Source of the DNA: Hymenolepis diminuta
Lineage: Eukaryota; Platyhelminthes; Cestoda; Cyclophyllidea; Hymenolepididae
Length of the DNA stretch: 64,000 nt
Assembly: GCA_900708905.1 (NCBI GenBank)
Contig: CAADRB010000029.1
Coordinates: 595,924-659,923, forward strand
Direction: 5' to 3'
Position 1 is the stretch's first letter, and each line of letters starts with the position of its first letter. The notes beneath the pieces are model-generated. The model ran no database searches. It was not told where the DNA came from and saw nothing but the letters and a program-made list of their open reading frames with translations. Positions 1-13,785 of this stretch are shown one piece after another. Position numbers and translations under genes: made by a program.

Positions 1-524
1 GCGCAGAGAATTTTTCTGGGAAGATTCCTTGTTTTGGCGTGATGACATTGAGCGCAGTATTTATTGGCATAAATTATTCCAGAGGTAGCGTCTAGCACTG
101 GTGAGACCTTTCGAATAACTAGGTGAAGCTCCTTTCCTAAATTCTGGCCATTTCCAGCGTTCAAAGCTGACAGGAGTTTTTCCTGAAGCCTTTCAGCTGG
201 ATCCGCACTTTCATGATAGTCAGTGGAGCAGAGATTTGCCAGCTTTGAGTCGGTCCCTACAGGACATTGACCTATAGCCTCAATACGGGGTTCTAGGTGG
301 ACTCCAGCTGTGAGAAGGATACCTCTCATAGCACCAATACATTGGACCATTTGATCCTGCAACTGAATATCAAGATTGAGTGTATCATTGGCATTTCCAC
401 GAGATTCAAAGAAGCCAAAATCGCCGTCAGCATCCGCGAAAGATGAAACTTGGGGTGTAGTCTCGCTGTGCACAAGGGTTGATAATAAAGCGAGAAGTGT
501 GAAGTGAGTCACGAGAATTAACAT
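1..524 (-). CDS. Partial secreted/7TM receptor-like protein, N-terminal exon with cysteine-rich ectodomain
   Basis: This is an open frame of 174 codons from an ATG at 524-522, running off the left edge, so the protein is partial. The first ~20 residues (MLILVTHFTLLALLSTLVHS) form a clear signal peptide. The ectodomain then has a GQCP motif, a cysteine (NLCST), the segment SPVLDATSGIIYANKYCAQC and a positively charged stretch. The order GQCP / C / PV.D...Y.N.YCA.C is the same as in the complete receptor gene at 7972-13632 (AQCPDN, ARCNEA, APVIGY, YANVYCAIC). I therefore infer a paralogue of that receptor, with any membrane helices lying outside the window. Unlike that gene, no somatomedin-B-like cysteine cluster is seen before the GQCP motif. 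It could also be a secreted ectodomain only. The frame, signal peptide and motif order are seen; receptor function is inferred. Confidence 0.7.
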   Translation of the reverse strand, partial: MLILVTHFTLLALLSTLVHSETTPQVSSFADADGDFGFFESRGNANDTLNLDIQLQDQMVQCIGAMRGILLTAGVHLEPRIEAIGQCPVGTDSKLANLCSTDYHESADPAERLQEKLLSALNAGNGQNLGKELHLVIRKVSPVLDATSGIIYANKYCAQCHHAKTRNLPRKILC

Positions 525-2330
525 GTCAGACTTTCAGAATGTCAGAGAGTCACACGGTGTGTTGGGTTACTGCTACTGTGGCGCACGAAAGCAACTCGAA
601 TCGAACATTCTGTGCGTTTGGCTCGCACCAATGGTGAAATGGCACGAATCCCATTGGTGGATGAGCAATGAACGAATTAGATCGAATCAAACACGTATAA
701 GTTAGACCTCATGCAGTAAATGACGATTTAAGACAGACCAATGGGAAATATGGCGTGTATGTGAAAGCGTCTTGATTAATATCCCTGCGAGACACTTTAA
801 CATGGTCACGACAACTGTAAAATAACCTGCTAATAGTAAAGTATTATAGGCAATACAATTTCACAACTATCAAATGAACTTTAAATATAAACTACATCGA
901 TTTTAAAAACTTTTTAATGTAATACATTATATAATTAGTTGGTCTGCAATCTAAAAACTATATTTTACAATAATATTTCATTAGTATTTAAATTAGTTGC
1001 ACTAAAAATTGTATTGAGTTAATTTCTCTGATGAAAAAGATTATTAAAAATTTAACATTTAAATACAAATTAGATTAATGAACCTACAAAATGGTAAAAA
1101 TTATATTTGATAATAGGGTCCAGAGGCGGCTTTATTCGTCATATAAAAGACCCCCAAATCATTCTCAACTTATCCAACTAATGTTGCATACATTGATTTT
1201 GTAAATAAACAAATAATGATTAATTTAGTAATGACTTGCAAATTTAAACAGAAATTGACCCTGTTTGATCATCCAGAAAGAAGTCTTTATTTGATATATT
1301 TTAGTATTTTAATAAAATAGACTCATCTACTCAAATCCGTTAGGCAGTCTTAAATTTCGAATTTTCATAAAGAAGCAGATTTCAAAGTAAGACAATACGG
1401 GAAATGAAACTTTTGTGAAGCTGAATATTTTTCTTCCGCAACTCAAAGATTTTTTCTTGCAAGGATGAAGATCGAATTTAAGATTGGAGGCAATTAATTT
1501 CGCATACTTTTACTTAATGGGTACACTGCTGTCAGGTCAAAAATTATAACTTATTTCTCCTTGACGAAAATAACATTTTAATTTATGTTTTTCTTCTCTT
1601 TACTCGAAATAAGACTAGAATTCCTTTTACTTTTTGTATTAACTAATCAGAATATTTATGTTAATGGTGATCAGTGCGAATTTAATTATTATTTTGCTCA
1701 CCTGTTTCAAGTAAAGATCTCTGAAATTCTGCCATTTGTGTTCTCTTTCTTATCTGTTATTTTGGCGGGTATTTGATAGTGTTGGCTCAGAGTTATAATA
1801 ATTATGAAAAGATTTTTCACGACGTCAATATTTTATCAATTGGGTAGGAGAAAATTTGTTGATTATTGAATAGGCGTTTAAACAAGCAAAAATATTTCTA
1901 AACAGAGTTGATACACACACAAGCGCAGGGGTCACGATTTTGAAAAATTCCGAGAAATCGTTAAATTATCCTGAACAGCTGTTAAACTGCTGCATTCAAC
2001 ATCAAATTGCGTAAAAGCATTTGTTCTTACTCAAGACTTACTTTCAAATTTAGAAGAAAGAAAATTTTTGATGTTGAGAAAGCGAAACTTTTAAATTAAC
2101 TTAAGAAAAGCGTTCTTCATCACGATTCACTTAGCTTCAAAAGTATAATTCCTTGATAATTTGTGTAATATATCCGTCTATTTTAAAAAAAGGTGAATAA
2201 TAAATAATTTCGCAATCCAGACACTCAAACTATTAATATAATTACCCACAATAAAGCAAAAAGATTAAGACTTAATCGTGAGAAGCAAATGAAATCGGTT
2301 AGCAGAAAGTATAATAAATAATAATGATAC
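525..2330. other. Upstream region of the left-edge gene; no gene seen
   Basis: This is AT-rich non-coding sequence upstream of the minus-strand gene at 1-524. CCAAT-type boxes read on the minus strand near 651-660 (CCAATGGG) could belong to its promoter, and a further CCAATGGG is present on the plus strand near 740. Short open frames here fit chance in AT-rich DNA. Confidence 0.4.
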
Positions 2331-2339
2331 TGTGAGCAA

Positions 2340-2720
2340 TGTCGAATACTTTTGTTGCATTCGGGAGAAACTCGCAATCTTCATCTCTCATGCACAACAT
2401 TATCGATTTTTGGATTCCGACACTCACGACTGAATATGGAGGACCACCTGTGGAGATGCCGTCGTTGCAATTATTTGCTTACCAGGCAGCCAATCATTTA
2501 TCAGATATTCGAGCCTATGCAAGCAAATTTATTTTGATACATAATAAACCGTCGTTTGAGCTATAAGTCTTCCTGTTCCACTTCTTTGAGTCTGAGTGAT
2601 CATAGCATTAATAACAGGCTCCAAAGAATCTTCGGGTTGTACAGTATTAAAAAATGGGTAGTTCAAGTTCCAAAATTAAAATTTCATGATCTGTTCCCTG
2701 GATTCCAGTAAATGAAAGCT
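2340..2720 (-). repeat. Fossil coding repeat, copy 1 (families R2 plus R1)
   Basis: Read on the minus strand, this segment contains interrupted but recognisable peptide blocks: EPVINAMITQTQRSGTGRLI, IAQTTVYYVSK, LEYLINDWL and SIMLCMRDEDCEFLPNATK. Stops and frame changes separate the blocks, so it is not an intact gene. The same blocks recur at 29100-29400 (plus strand) and partly at 62900-63045 (minus). The end at 2640-2715 (FWNLNYP) matches the R1 repeats near 18.9, 46.4 and 61.0 kb. This indicates a dispersed, once protein-coding sequence, either a transposon or a processed or segmental copy of a host gene. I do not recognise the protein family. Confidence 0.6.
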
Positions 2721-5700
2721 TCAACTTATTCAATGGAAAAACAAAATTTCCCGATAAAAATTCTTTTTTTCCATTTAACAAATTATGCTATTACTGGCTT
2801 TTTAGGACGAGCTAATCTTAGCTTTGTAACCTTTTTGCTCATTTAATTAAATAAATATTAAATAAAAATAAAAACGATTATTACATGTGGTTATCATATT
2901 GTAATAACCAACGATAAGTAGTGGATATATGGGTGGCAACTTTATTAAAGTTGATTTTAACTTATTAATTAATGGAACTATGGTTATCTGAAAATTTAAT
3001 GAATAATTATGTTATCATCGTATCGTTTCTACATTAAAAAAATTTAATGCACTTTTTTGACTTGTTGCATCTGAAAATTAGGATTTAAATTGATAAAGTC
3101 CGGGGATAATTTGATCTTGAATTAAAAATTCTTCGTTGATCACGTCGTCTGAACATTTTCCCACATTATTCAATCAAGACATTAAGCATTAAATTGATTT
3201 ACACAAGATATATCGCATCACACCATAAACAATACATTATATAACACATTTTCATACTGATTAACGGCTGACTCAATTTACTATCACTATCACCCTTACC
3301 AGTCTCCTATATAGCCCATGTTTAGCTTTATCCTGTTCTAGGTATCTAATTTTCTGTTTTAATAGTTCGAAAGATTATTCATTTTTATTGATTTCCACTT
3401 GTACCATCTTTTAAATAGGTTGGAAGTTTTTTAAAGAGGGTATTCAATAAATAAAGATAGACACAAACTAATATCACAAGAACAATCAGTTCCAGGACCT
3501 TTTTTAATGTTTCTGCCATTTTTCATTTTTAAGACGCAGGGAAATGAGATTACCAAGATTCATTTATTTGTAATTTAAAAATATTTTCCACGCAAACTTT
3601 TATATTAAACCATTAATTTAATTTCGAGCCATTTTAACCTCAAGTATTAATAAAATATTTCGAATTTATACTTTGTTTAACTGTATTAGAATAATTTTCT
3701 TTTGATTAATCATGAATTTGCATTGCTTCATTAATATTTCTCCCAAACTGATAGAAGAATAGTGGATAACATATTTGGCTACACACAAATGCCATTCGCA
3801 CGTTATAAAACTGTTCTACTGCATCTTGACTACATTAAGGTAATCTCGCTTGTATTAATAGGTCAATATTTTTTTCTATCAGTTGCGCGGCAAGAGGAAA
3901 TGTTTTATTATTCCGGCGGAAAATATTTTTATCAATGTAATCTTGCCAGACCTTCACGAACTAATTTTTTATTCCCATTAAAACATGAGTGAAGCCAAGA
4001 ATGTGAAGAGTTTTATGCAAATATTTGCATTTGATTACTAATGGTTCAAGTATACAGACTTACATAAGACATATTATTTTCCAAGACCATCGGATAAGCG
4101 TTTTCTGACACTTATCTTGGACAAATGACTGTGACTTAGAGCCGCGCCATTGAAAAACTTGCATCTTGAAGCACTTATTTGAGCAAATTAAATAACGTGG
4201 TTTTGACGTTGTGAATTCTGATTATGCAGATGGGCTTGCTGATTGTTAAGGATAAGAATACTTCCCAATACCTCTAAAAATAAGTGAAACTGAATTCTTG
4301 TTTACCACAGAAGAATTAAATTAGAAACCTGCTTTCAACCATAAAGTTAGGGCATTCCATTCACTTAAAATTGTTGGTAAGTATCGAAAAAGTGACTTAG
4401 ACTTAAAAAAATTTCTACACCGTTAGACATTTAATTACACAACAATTTGTTCAACACCCAGTTCCAACAATGCAATAGTGAATTATTTCCCTTAATGATC
4501 TGCAACCAGGGCAAACCTACTTCTCAAGTTTACTTTGATTAAAAGCAAGACACAATGCCAGATCTTTAACCAATCCAGACCTATTCGCTAAGACTACAAA
4601 AGTATATTTTGTAAATTTAAACTGCAGAAATTACTTAGTTTTCCTTTATTCAATGAAACAAATTGTTCACATTCAGAAGTAAGAGAAAATTTATACAACC
4701 TGTAATAGAAATTTTTGTCAGACCTTAGAATTCTAATCAATGTTGGACTATAATTAAAACTGCGAAATTTTTAAACAAAAACCATTTGGGAGTGCAAGAA
4801 TATTTCCCTAATTAAATTTTATTAATCATTATGCCTTTTGATTTTTTTTTGTAGATGTTTAAACAAAAACACACGTTTACTCCACTTTGATGTAAATTAG
4901 TGTAATTTTCATGGGCCGATTAGGGGTAGACCATGGCAGTTGATCTCTCCTTTTTAAAGGACACTTAATTGTTTGATATTATTGACTATATAATCCAGAT
5001 TATATATTCTTCGATTTTTCAATAAGGACTTTTTAAGCAAGAGGTAAATTCTTTTGGGGTATTAAATTATCATTAAAAAATTGTGTATGAAATACGATAT
5101 AATCAATAAATTCCATTTAGCTTTTGAATTTTTGAAATTCTCTGAGTGAATTTATATTTAGGAATAATTTTGCTACATTAGTTATTTTTGATTTAAAAAA
5201 TGTGACTGTTTTCAGTCAGATATTATCAATGTTCTACTTATTTCAACGCTTTTTTAAGTTTTACTGAATTATTTAGATAGTATATTTAGTGGAGAAACAG
5301 ACATCTAGAGGTATAATTAAATATTTCTAATGTTACAAATTTAGCTACACTTTTCAAGATGGCATCTTGTCTTATGGTCATTATGATTTTAATAATGCCT
5401 CCCAATACCTTTTGATGTAAATGTGGGAACATTTTTATATTATAAAAGTCATGTGTTTTGATTCAATAGTTGAAAATATGCAAATATATACCAGACAGCC
5501 ATAAATAAATTAAAGTTTATATCTCGACAAATGAGCAAATAGGGCTAGATGCAGACGAGATAATAATTTCGAACCCCTATGTTGAATTTATATCAAATGG
5601 ACGACTAATCACCTTTGTTATTTTCAGTAAAGTTTAAACGTACCCTTGAATGAAACATCATGTAGTAAAACTAATGATTTTTTCCTCAAAAACTTGGTTA

Positions 5701-7920
5701 CCTATTAACAATGAGGCAATGAGTTATTTAAATACTTTGAATACAATATTATTTACATTATTAACTAATTAATAAAACATGCTGCAGAGATATTTAATTA
5801 AGACGCTGAAAATGTTTATTCATTGTATTATAGTTGCTCAGTGAGAATTTTATTACTCGGATAATTTTGAGCCAACTCCGATAATTGGCCTTGAGGTGCA
5901 TTATTTCAAAATGATGTTATTTTATGCTAAACTCTATTTGTTCAATTAATTTTTCATCCATTTTGATAATACACGAATTTTACATTACATTTTTAAAGAG
6001 TCAAATCAGTATCCTTTTGCTACTGGATGGCCAGCGGGATTTTTCAAATTAAATGCAGAATTTTAACTATATTATATGTCGATTAACATAGGAAGTGAAT
6101 GTTGTGATAAGTCTTTGTTGAAAATTTCACATTCATCTATATTTAGAAAGCAACACTACCAAGTATGAATCATCTAGGCCATTTCAGAAATGACTATTTG
6201 TCAGTGCATTAAAAAAATCCTTACTTTTGAATCTAACAACGAACATATGACCATAATTTCCCTTTTAAATTTCAAGTGGGAAATGTTATAGAAAAGTGAG
6301 GAGGATATTTACTTTAATATTTTTCGTTAGGAAAATAAGATTTGGATTATTTATGTCTGCTATATTCCCTATGTACCCAGTAACCGTAATATTGGTCCCC
6401 TTGAATATGTTAAGTGTTTGTTTATGATAATTGAATTTGGTTTATTGCCTAACTGACTTGTGGTCTCCTGTCTATCTGGAACTAGGACATTGACTTGTAG
6501 ATCATGAGGTTAAACATTTTCATCCTGTTTGCAAATCTTGCTCTCTGCAAAAGTATTATACGACCAAATGGTCAAAGGCAGATTCGACGATTAGAAATAG
6601 TCCCAAAGTAATTATGAATGCGTAAAATTTGCGACTGCAAGGTTATTTTGAATGAATCTGAACAATAAGGAGCTTTCTTTCTAATTATTCAAATATGTGT
6701 TCATTTCATATCAGCAATTTTTAATGTTAAATATGCTGCAAACGGATACTGAAGTTTTAGAAGGGAGTAAATACTTGTTTTAAGAATTTGTTATGCCTAC
6801 AATTACTTTTCGTTTGAATTATTGCCGAAATAGAATGCTGACAATATATCTAATCACTTTAAATCAATAAATAGCTCATGTAAACATTTATAGCCAAGAA
6901 GTTAGGCAAAACTTACGAAAAAGCTTAGAAGTTATCATTTGCTTTTTCTCATAGCACACATCCTTGTCATTCAGTTTTCTAATAAATTGCCTCCTTTCGA
7001 AATATTTTTTTCTTTTCCCATATTCGATTCCCAACAAAACGAACGTGGCGTAACTTTTTGTAAATTACTGCCAATTTTTGGCTTTAAAATTTTAAATCAT
7101 TTTTAAAAAATGATGAGGCTTGAAAGTGCGAGGGTTCAAATTAATATTTTAATAAGTTTGTTGAAATGGCATTTTCTCTACTTACATCAAATTTTCCGAA
7201 TTTTCCAAGACATTGAGTTCTGCATTTTCTAATTCTCTATGTTATTTGTATTTTAAAATAATATCATTTCAAATAGATCTTCGTTTTCCTGTTAAAACAA
7301 GAAAATAAATTCCCGGTACATCAAGAATTTACAAATATTATAGCATTCAAAGTCTGCATTATGTTCTTTTAACGACTAAATCTTTGATGACCCAGATAAA
7401 CCTGGAAAATGCAGTCAATGGCCGAATGGATTTAGCTAGTTGTAAAGATATATCAGCAAACAAACAAAACGTTTGCATTTGTGAATCCTGAAAAAAATTT
7501 CAAAATACGACGCTCTGGAGCATAAATTTCACAGTGATTAGCGGTCGCATTGATATTTACGGCATGATTAAGCCTGCTTTACATTACCGTTTTACCCGAA
7601 ATCGAACTTTTTTAATTAAGAAATTGACAAATTAAGTCAAATTCATTAATTACTCTTTAATGGCTTTCAATAAAACCTGGATTTTTTCGGAAATTCGGTT
7701 TATTACTGCTTATTAAAATGTTGTAAACCAATTTTGTTCAATTAAACAAAGCAAAGCAATTTTCTTAGCACGTATAATTATTCAGGAATCTTTCGGTAAT
7801 CTTACTGGTTACAAATAAATTTAACATGAAAGCCATAGGCTTGTCCGATCGGTTGATAGAAATAGGACAAATTTACATCTCTGCTGGTGCTGACCAATCA
7901 GCATACAGCAACAGTCTCGC
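2721..7920. other. Intergenic region; no gene seen
   Basis: About 5 kb of AT-rich DNA between the two receptor genes, which diverge from each other. I see no conserved coding blocks. The last 60 bases before the plus-strand receptor contain a CCAAT motif (GACCAATCAG, about 7892-7901) that may be part of its promoter. Confidence 0.4.
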
Positions 7921-7971
7921 ATGCTCGCTCATGAAGAATTCGCTATCACTCTCGGTAATTATTTGCGCGAA

Positions 7972-10900
7972 ATGCAACTTAGCGGAACAACAGCAGCGAT
8001 AATTCAGCATCTAGCGATCCTTCTTTTTTCATTACCAGTTCTCTCCTATGAACAAAACTCCTTTCCAGCCGAATGTCTAACTACAAAAGACTGCTATTGT
8101 GATTACAAGTGTACCGAATCTAAAGATTGCTGTTCATCTGTGAATGGATCTCAGCCTGTCACCGCTTCAGACCGATCTTTTATTCAACCAGTTTGCATTA
8201 GCTATGAAAATGTGTTTAATATGCACTCTGTCAGTCCTAATGGTCTGTATGTTAGCGCTATAGCCCAGTGCCCGGATAATAAGAGAGTTAGTGAAGACAT
8301 CAGAGCTCGCTGCAACGAAGCCGATCTGAGTTTACTGAACGATGAAGACAAAAACAATTTACTATGGCTTTCGAGAAACTTGCGTACTTTGGCTCCTGTT
8401 ATTGGTTACCGAGACAGAAGTGTCTATGCAAATGTTTACTGCGCCATATGTAACGGATTGGAAAAGAATCAAGTTTATTTTTCTCAAATTAAAATTGGTT
8501 GCAGAAAGGATAAAAATGAAATAAGCTGTTTGGTGAGTGCTGAGCTACCAAGGAGTTTGGCTCGATCTTGTTTGCCAAAAGGCGCTCGATCGTTTAGAAT
8601 GCGGAGTCAGTTTTTGAGCATGGAAGATATCTTCTTAATTCCTGATGAATATCTCAATAATGAGTACATCAAGCTCCCTCTTGTTCCTACGGACGAATTA
8701 GAAAATGAAACAAGATCCGGAGAAGCTTCGGTAATGGAAAATGTTAAATACGGAGCAGATGAAGCGTATATCTGGTTCCAGATTGTTCTTCTCATCTTTT
8801 CAATAATTGGACTCACCCTTATGCTAATAGTTTATGGCTTAAACTCAGTTCTGAGACGTTCTTTGGCTGGTCTTCTCACAATGGGGCTTGGAGCAACTTT
8901 GTTGGCGATGGAAGTATCATTCTTGATCGTGGCTTTTGGCGTTCCAGGAGCAGGCAACCGTGGATTTTGTGTTTTTATGGCAGCTATTCTACTATTTTCA
9001 CTTCTCAGTAGCTTCATGTGGATGATGCTCATGGCTTTTCAACTTCTCTTAACATTCGGTGATTGCAAGAATTGTTTTCTTGTTATTTGGAGATACATTA
9101 CTGGCCAGTGTAGGGAAATTGGTGTAAGTATTCTGACTACCTACAGATGCATTCTTGTGTAACTTTATAAAACGCAGATAAAATCTGCAAGGTCATCATT
9201 TGTTTATCAGCACACCACAACCGCCTTTAGCAGTCGGCACATGAAAGCTTTTGACAGTGCTCCTTTAAAATTTCCCTTAAATTTTAAATTCAAATAGCAA
9301 ACTTTAAGTAATTTTAACATTGCCAATCAATTCTAGCAAACAATTACTCCTATCATTGGCCCGTGGGGTCAAATTCCAAACCATTCATCGACAGAATTTC
9401 TGCCAAGAAAACGACCCCAAGTAGGTTTGGATGGCCGCTATACTTGGTAAAACATTTTGAATGCTTTGAGTGGATTTGGTCTTACTGGTATCGGATATTA
9501 TTGAAATGCTTTTAAGATTAATGGACTATATATTTGCACTTCATTGTATATATCTGCTAATGTACTTCTTCATAAATTAATTTATTAAACGTAGTGTAGG
9601 AGAACTTTTAATTCGTTGCGGCATTTTAACTTAAGAAATAAGTAGTTGTAGGATTAAAGTCAAGGATTTGTAATATTTATCCTGGAAATGGTTAAATGTG
9701 CTTCAAAATAATGGACTAAGGATTGTACTAAATTTTTAAAACTAAGGCTTTATTAAAATTGAAGTTATTTTCAAGATTTAAATAAACGTTAGTTAATTTG
9801 TGATTCATGGTTAATAATATTATAGATAAGCCTAATCATTAACAAGTTTTCAATATGTCAATAGATTTGATCAGTTAGTATTAAAAAATTAATTTCAAAT
9901 TAGATTAAAGAGAAAAAGCATTTATATGTTTTTTGTTTTTTATATAGACTTTATTATTTACTAAAATATGTTTCCATACGTTAATTTGAACGTATCTCAC
10001 CAAATAATTTTAAATTTGTTTGTATTCACTTCATTAAATTAAAAAATGGACCTCCAGAATTTTTGATCAAATTTCGATTTTCCGCACAATACTTAAAAAT
10101 CTCATTAATTTTGTTTTTCAAGTTTCAATATTTTAATTCTCTCTAATAAATTCAATGGAAGTTCATAAAATTTTTTATTTTATTTAAATTGAAATAATTA
10201 GTTTTTGTATATTTAGAACATTAACATCGATATTTAAACGCCTTATGCTGCAATACAGTCAGATATCGTCACCATTTTTAACAGATATACATTTTTCAAA
10301 ATGGGAAAATTCATGCTGACATATTTTAACCCCATTAGATTAAAAGTTCATGCCTGTCAAAATTCACGTTCCTTCTTCAAAGATGACCTTTAATTAAAAT
10401 ATGAATGTTCAGCCATGGATGGAAAACATGAATCTTTTCGAATGAATGTCTCTCGCTAAAGTATTTTGTTTTAATTTCTGTTTTCTCCATTTTGAATTAA
10501 TATATATTTTTGTAACTCTAGGTATTTATTTTATTTTAAGGAGAACAATGCAACTGTGAATAAATATATATAATTTAAAGATCTTTTGTCATAATGGATA
10601 AACTGAAAGATTGAGTTTAAATCATTTTTTAAGAAAATTACAGTATTCATCAGCTGAAATAACAACTGATTTGTGGCATTTTACTTAGTTCTTGCCATTT
10701 TCCAGGTTGAAAATTTTGCGTTTTAACTAAATTTTAAATGAGCCTTTACCTCCTTTCTCTGCTTTTCAAGTTATTCCAGTTATTATGGAAATCGGATTTT
10801 ATGATAAGATTACAAAAACAGAATTTAAAACTCAATGGATTTGCATTTTTAATATTTTCGGATTAAAAAGACTATTTCAGGTTTTTGAAATGTTTTGGTT

Positions 10901-13632
10901 AAATTAAAGAATATTTTTGTCTAAACAATTGTTCCTTTAAGTAATAAAATTAATTATGAAGATTAATAAAGCATTTGTGTACATCAGGTGTTAATTTATT
11001 GAATGTATTCATATCTCTTTGCAATTGAATGGAATTTTTATGTCTGGGTTCAAATTAATAAATAATTTGATATAAATAGACAGTTAGATGGCTAGTAAAT
11101 TTCCACTGTCTATCTATGTGAATGTCCTTGTATTTTGGTTGTTTTGGACACTTGCTGAATGGTTAGATAAACAATAATTTCCAGTGTGCATTAATATAAA
11201 AATGCACTAAATGAAGATTTACAATTATGCATTAATATAAACTGGGTTCAAAATTCCAACAAAATCAATTTTTTGTAAGTGGACATATTTTATAATAGGA
11301 CCTTGACGAATTCAAATCACCTGTTCTGCAAAAGATGCTCAAAAAATATCTTTTAGGAGTTAGAATCAGACTGTGCTAATTTAGTTGGCCATTATTTATA
11401 ACTTTAATTTAAAATTATCAGCAGTGTTTCATGTTTCTGGTTTACTGAATATGCTTATTCAAAACTAGGTTTACAAAAATTAAATCATGCATTCTAAAGC
11501 AAGAACTAAACAGGGGAGGTAAAAACTTAAAAATAAAATTATAATTGCATATTTAAATTAGTGATTTAGAAAAACATTATTGAATGTTGAAGAGTTATTA
11601 AATTAAATTAAATAAAATAACCCAAAACTTTTAAATTATGTTAATCAGTCAGAAACAAGATACTAATCACTAACTGATGAGATGACATTTATCCAACTCA
11701 AGGATTATGTATTTTTAATACAAACACAATTCCACTGTATGTGCAGATCTTTAGGTATCTAACAACGCATTTTAAGTAAAATTGAGAAAATCTGACAAAT
11801 CAGCAATTTCTTACAAACTGGAAGTCTTTCATATCTTCTCTTTTATTCCATCTCATCTCGAATTTAATCTGCACTTTTATATAATTCATTAGTCAAATAT
11901 CTCCCCATGTCTACGAGTAAAAACCAGTAGGCTATGGAAAATATGAAAATAATGATTACCAAAATTTATCATATAATGAATAATGTAATTTTTTCTTATC
12001 GATAGAAAGTATTTGATATGATGGATTGGAACTGATGAAATACTAATATTCAAGCAAGATCCATGAAGTTACATCAGTAAATTGAATGGTAAAAGATGGC
12101 ATTTCGCATAAAAAATGGCTCTTTTTCTGCAATAAGGGTGCAAGGTACAAAAAGAATATCCCCATTTTAGTGTTAACGATCCGCGTCGAAACAACCTTTC
12201 ATTCGAATGGGAAGGAAAAATGCCTAATTCATGCTGCTAGTGATCTAATATGCTCATTATCAATTAACGGAGCTACTTTTGATGACATCTATGTTTTGCT
12301 GAAAGTTAGTATTGAAGAAAGAGGTGCCATTATTAAAATATTGTTGTTACTGCATATTTCACAAATCAGCTTCATTTTGATTGAAATAAAAAAATAGTGA
12401 CAACTGAAAATGCAAATATTTTCAAGCTTGGATGATTATTCCTTTCATAAGAAATAGCCAGGAAAAAGCACAAAGAATACATTTTTAAATGCACTGCGTT
12501 TGTCGGCTAAATATAGACAGGTGGATAGACAAACGCCATTTGGGAAAAACCAAACTATTGGGGATGAGAGGGAGATTAGTCAAGCTTAACAACGTATCTC
12601 CATCTGAATGTTCCCTTGTAAGAAATTCCAATTACTCCGGGAAGTGGATTAATTAGAAAGTCTCAAATATTCAAATGAAAAGACCGCCTAGAGTTCAGTA
12701 TGTTTTAATTAAGCGTTGCAATGTAGAATATTTGAAATACGTAATCTATGTAATCAAAAATAATTAATATTCTCATACTCACAATCTTTAATCCTTAGTC
12801 TGCTGCAGTATACTCTCAAGGCTATCATACAAGCAGTTCAAAGAAGCGATTCCTTAAATACTCTCCGATAGCTATAATTCTTCCCCTCTGCCTGGTTATT
12901 CCTGCCGTTGTGGTCAATGAAAAAGCCTTCAATCAGCTGGCTTTGGTCTATGCATATCTATCTACTCCATCTCCATCTGGAACACTGGATGAAGCCGATA
13001 TGAAAGCAATCGAATCTGTTCAAATTCAAAACATTACTCGGGTAGAAGTACTCGGATCCCACTTGTCTATCGCTGATCCAGGATTCTGTCCGGACTCCGC
13101 TCGAGCCTGGTTTACGAATTTCAGTGGATTGTTGGTTTGGTTCCTTGTCCCTGCAGGTACTATGATTATTTTCAATTTTATAGCTCTTATCGTGGTCTGC
13201 ATCCAAATCTGTCGTTTGTCTAAGGAGTCTCAGATTCATTCCTCACCTCAAAATGAGCAGGAGAAGAAACGGAGGAAGAATTCAAAAAATCTTGCTGGAA
13301 TCTGCGGCAAACTTGCAATTATACTAGGTGTCACTTGGTTTGTTCAATTCTTTGCTGGATGGTTACCCCATTTACTGGTTATGAGACGAATTCTAGCTCT
13401 AGTGAATTGCGCTCAGGGGGGTGTAATAGCTCTCTCCATGTTGATTAGTGTTAAAGCCAGGCGAGCTCTTGCAAGTATGCTTCCAGAATCCTGGCGTGGA
13501 TACTTTGCTCCGGTTTCTACAACGCATTCAAAGGATAGAGAAACATCGAGTACTTCAAAAACTTGGACTTCAGTTCTCCTTCCCAAGAGAACTCGACCTC
13601 AGCCCAAAACTGACAAAGAATCCAATGAGTAA
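7972..13632 (+). CDS. Somatomedin-B-like domain 7TM receptor (methuselah/secretin-like class B GPCR), two exons
   Basis: Exon 1 is 7972-9123 and exon 2 is 12799-13632, in phase, giving about 661 residues. The ATG at 7972 has G at -3 and directly precedes a signal peptide (residues 1-25); an in-frame ATG at 7921 would add 17 residues. Cysteines at 35, 41, 43, 47, 53 and 54 resemble a somatomedin-B knot (PAECLTTKDC, SKDCC). An ectodomain with AQCPDN, ARCNEA and YANVYCAICNG follows. Seven hydrophobic helices lie near residues 267-290, 298-322, 331-360, 406-424, 493-516, 553-573 and 583-602, with paired extracellular cysteines (NRGFC before TM3, PGFC before TM5). The basic tail ends ..DKESNE. The donor is GGT/GTAAGT and the acceptor CCTTAG; a phase-1 pair (9121/12809) is also possible. 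Domain order fits methuselah-like family B receptors. The ligand is unknown. Confidence 0.85.
9124..12798 (+). other. Intron of the 7TM receptor gene
   Basis: A single 3.7 kb AT-rich intron splits the second intracellular loop, between TM3 and TM4. It contains one 103-codon frame at 12086-12397, which I do not support as a gene because such a length is expected by chance at this composition. No repeats from the families named here were noticed inside it. Confidence 0.6.
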
Positions 13633-13779
13633 TGAATACCTGAAATAGGGAAATCCGCGTGTTATTTTGGATATTTTATGAGTGAAAGCAGTATTCGAAC
13701 ATTTTCTGTTTGGCCTTTAATGTGTTAACTTTCTTTGTATCCATGTTACAAGTTATAAATTTACGAGCAAAAGCTACCA

Positions 13780-13785
13780 AATAAA
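13780..13785 (+). terminator. Poly(A) signal of the 7TM receptor gene
   Basis: An AATAAA hexamer lies 148 bases after the stop codon at 13632, a normal position for 3' end formation of this transcript. Confidence 0.6.

Noticed and set aside
1585..1776. 63-codon hydrophobic frame
   Set aside because: T-rich DNA gives hydrophobic frames by chance; no conserved features.
12086..12397. 103-codon plus frame in the receptor intron
   Set aside because: A few frames of this length are expected by chance in 64 kb of such AT-rich DNA; no motifs.
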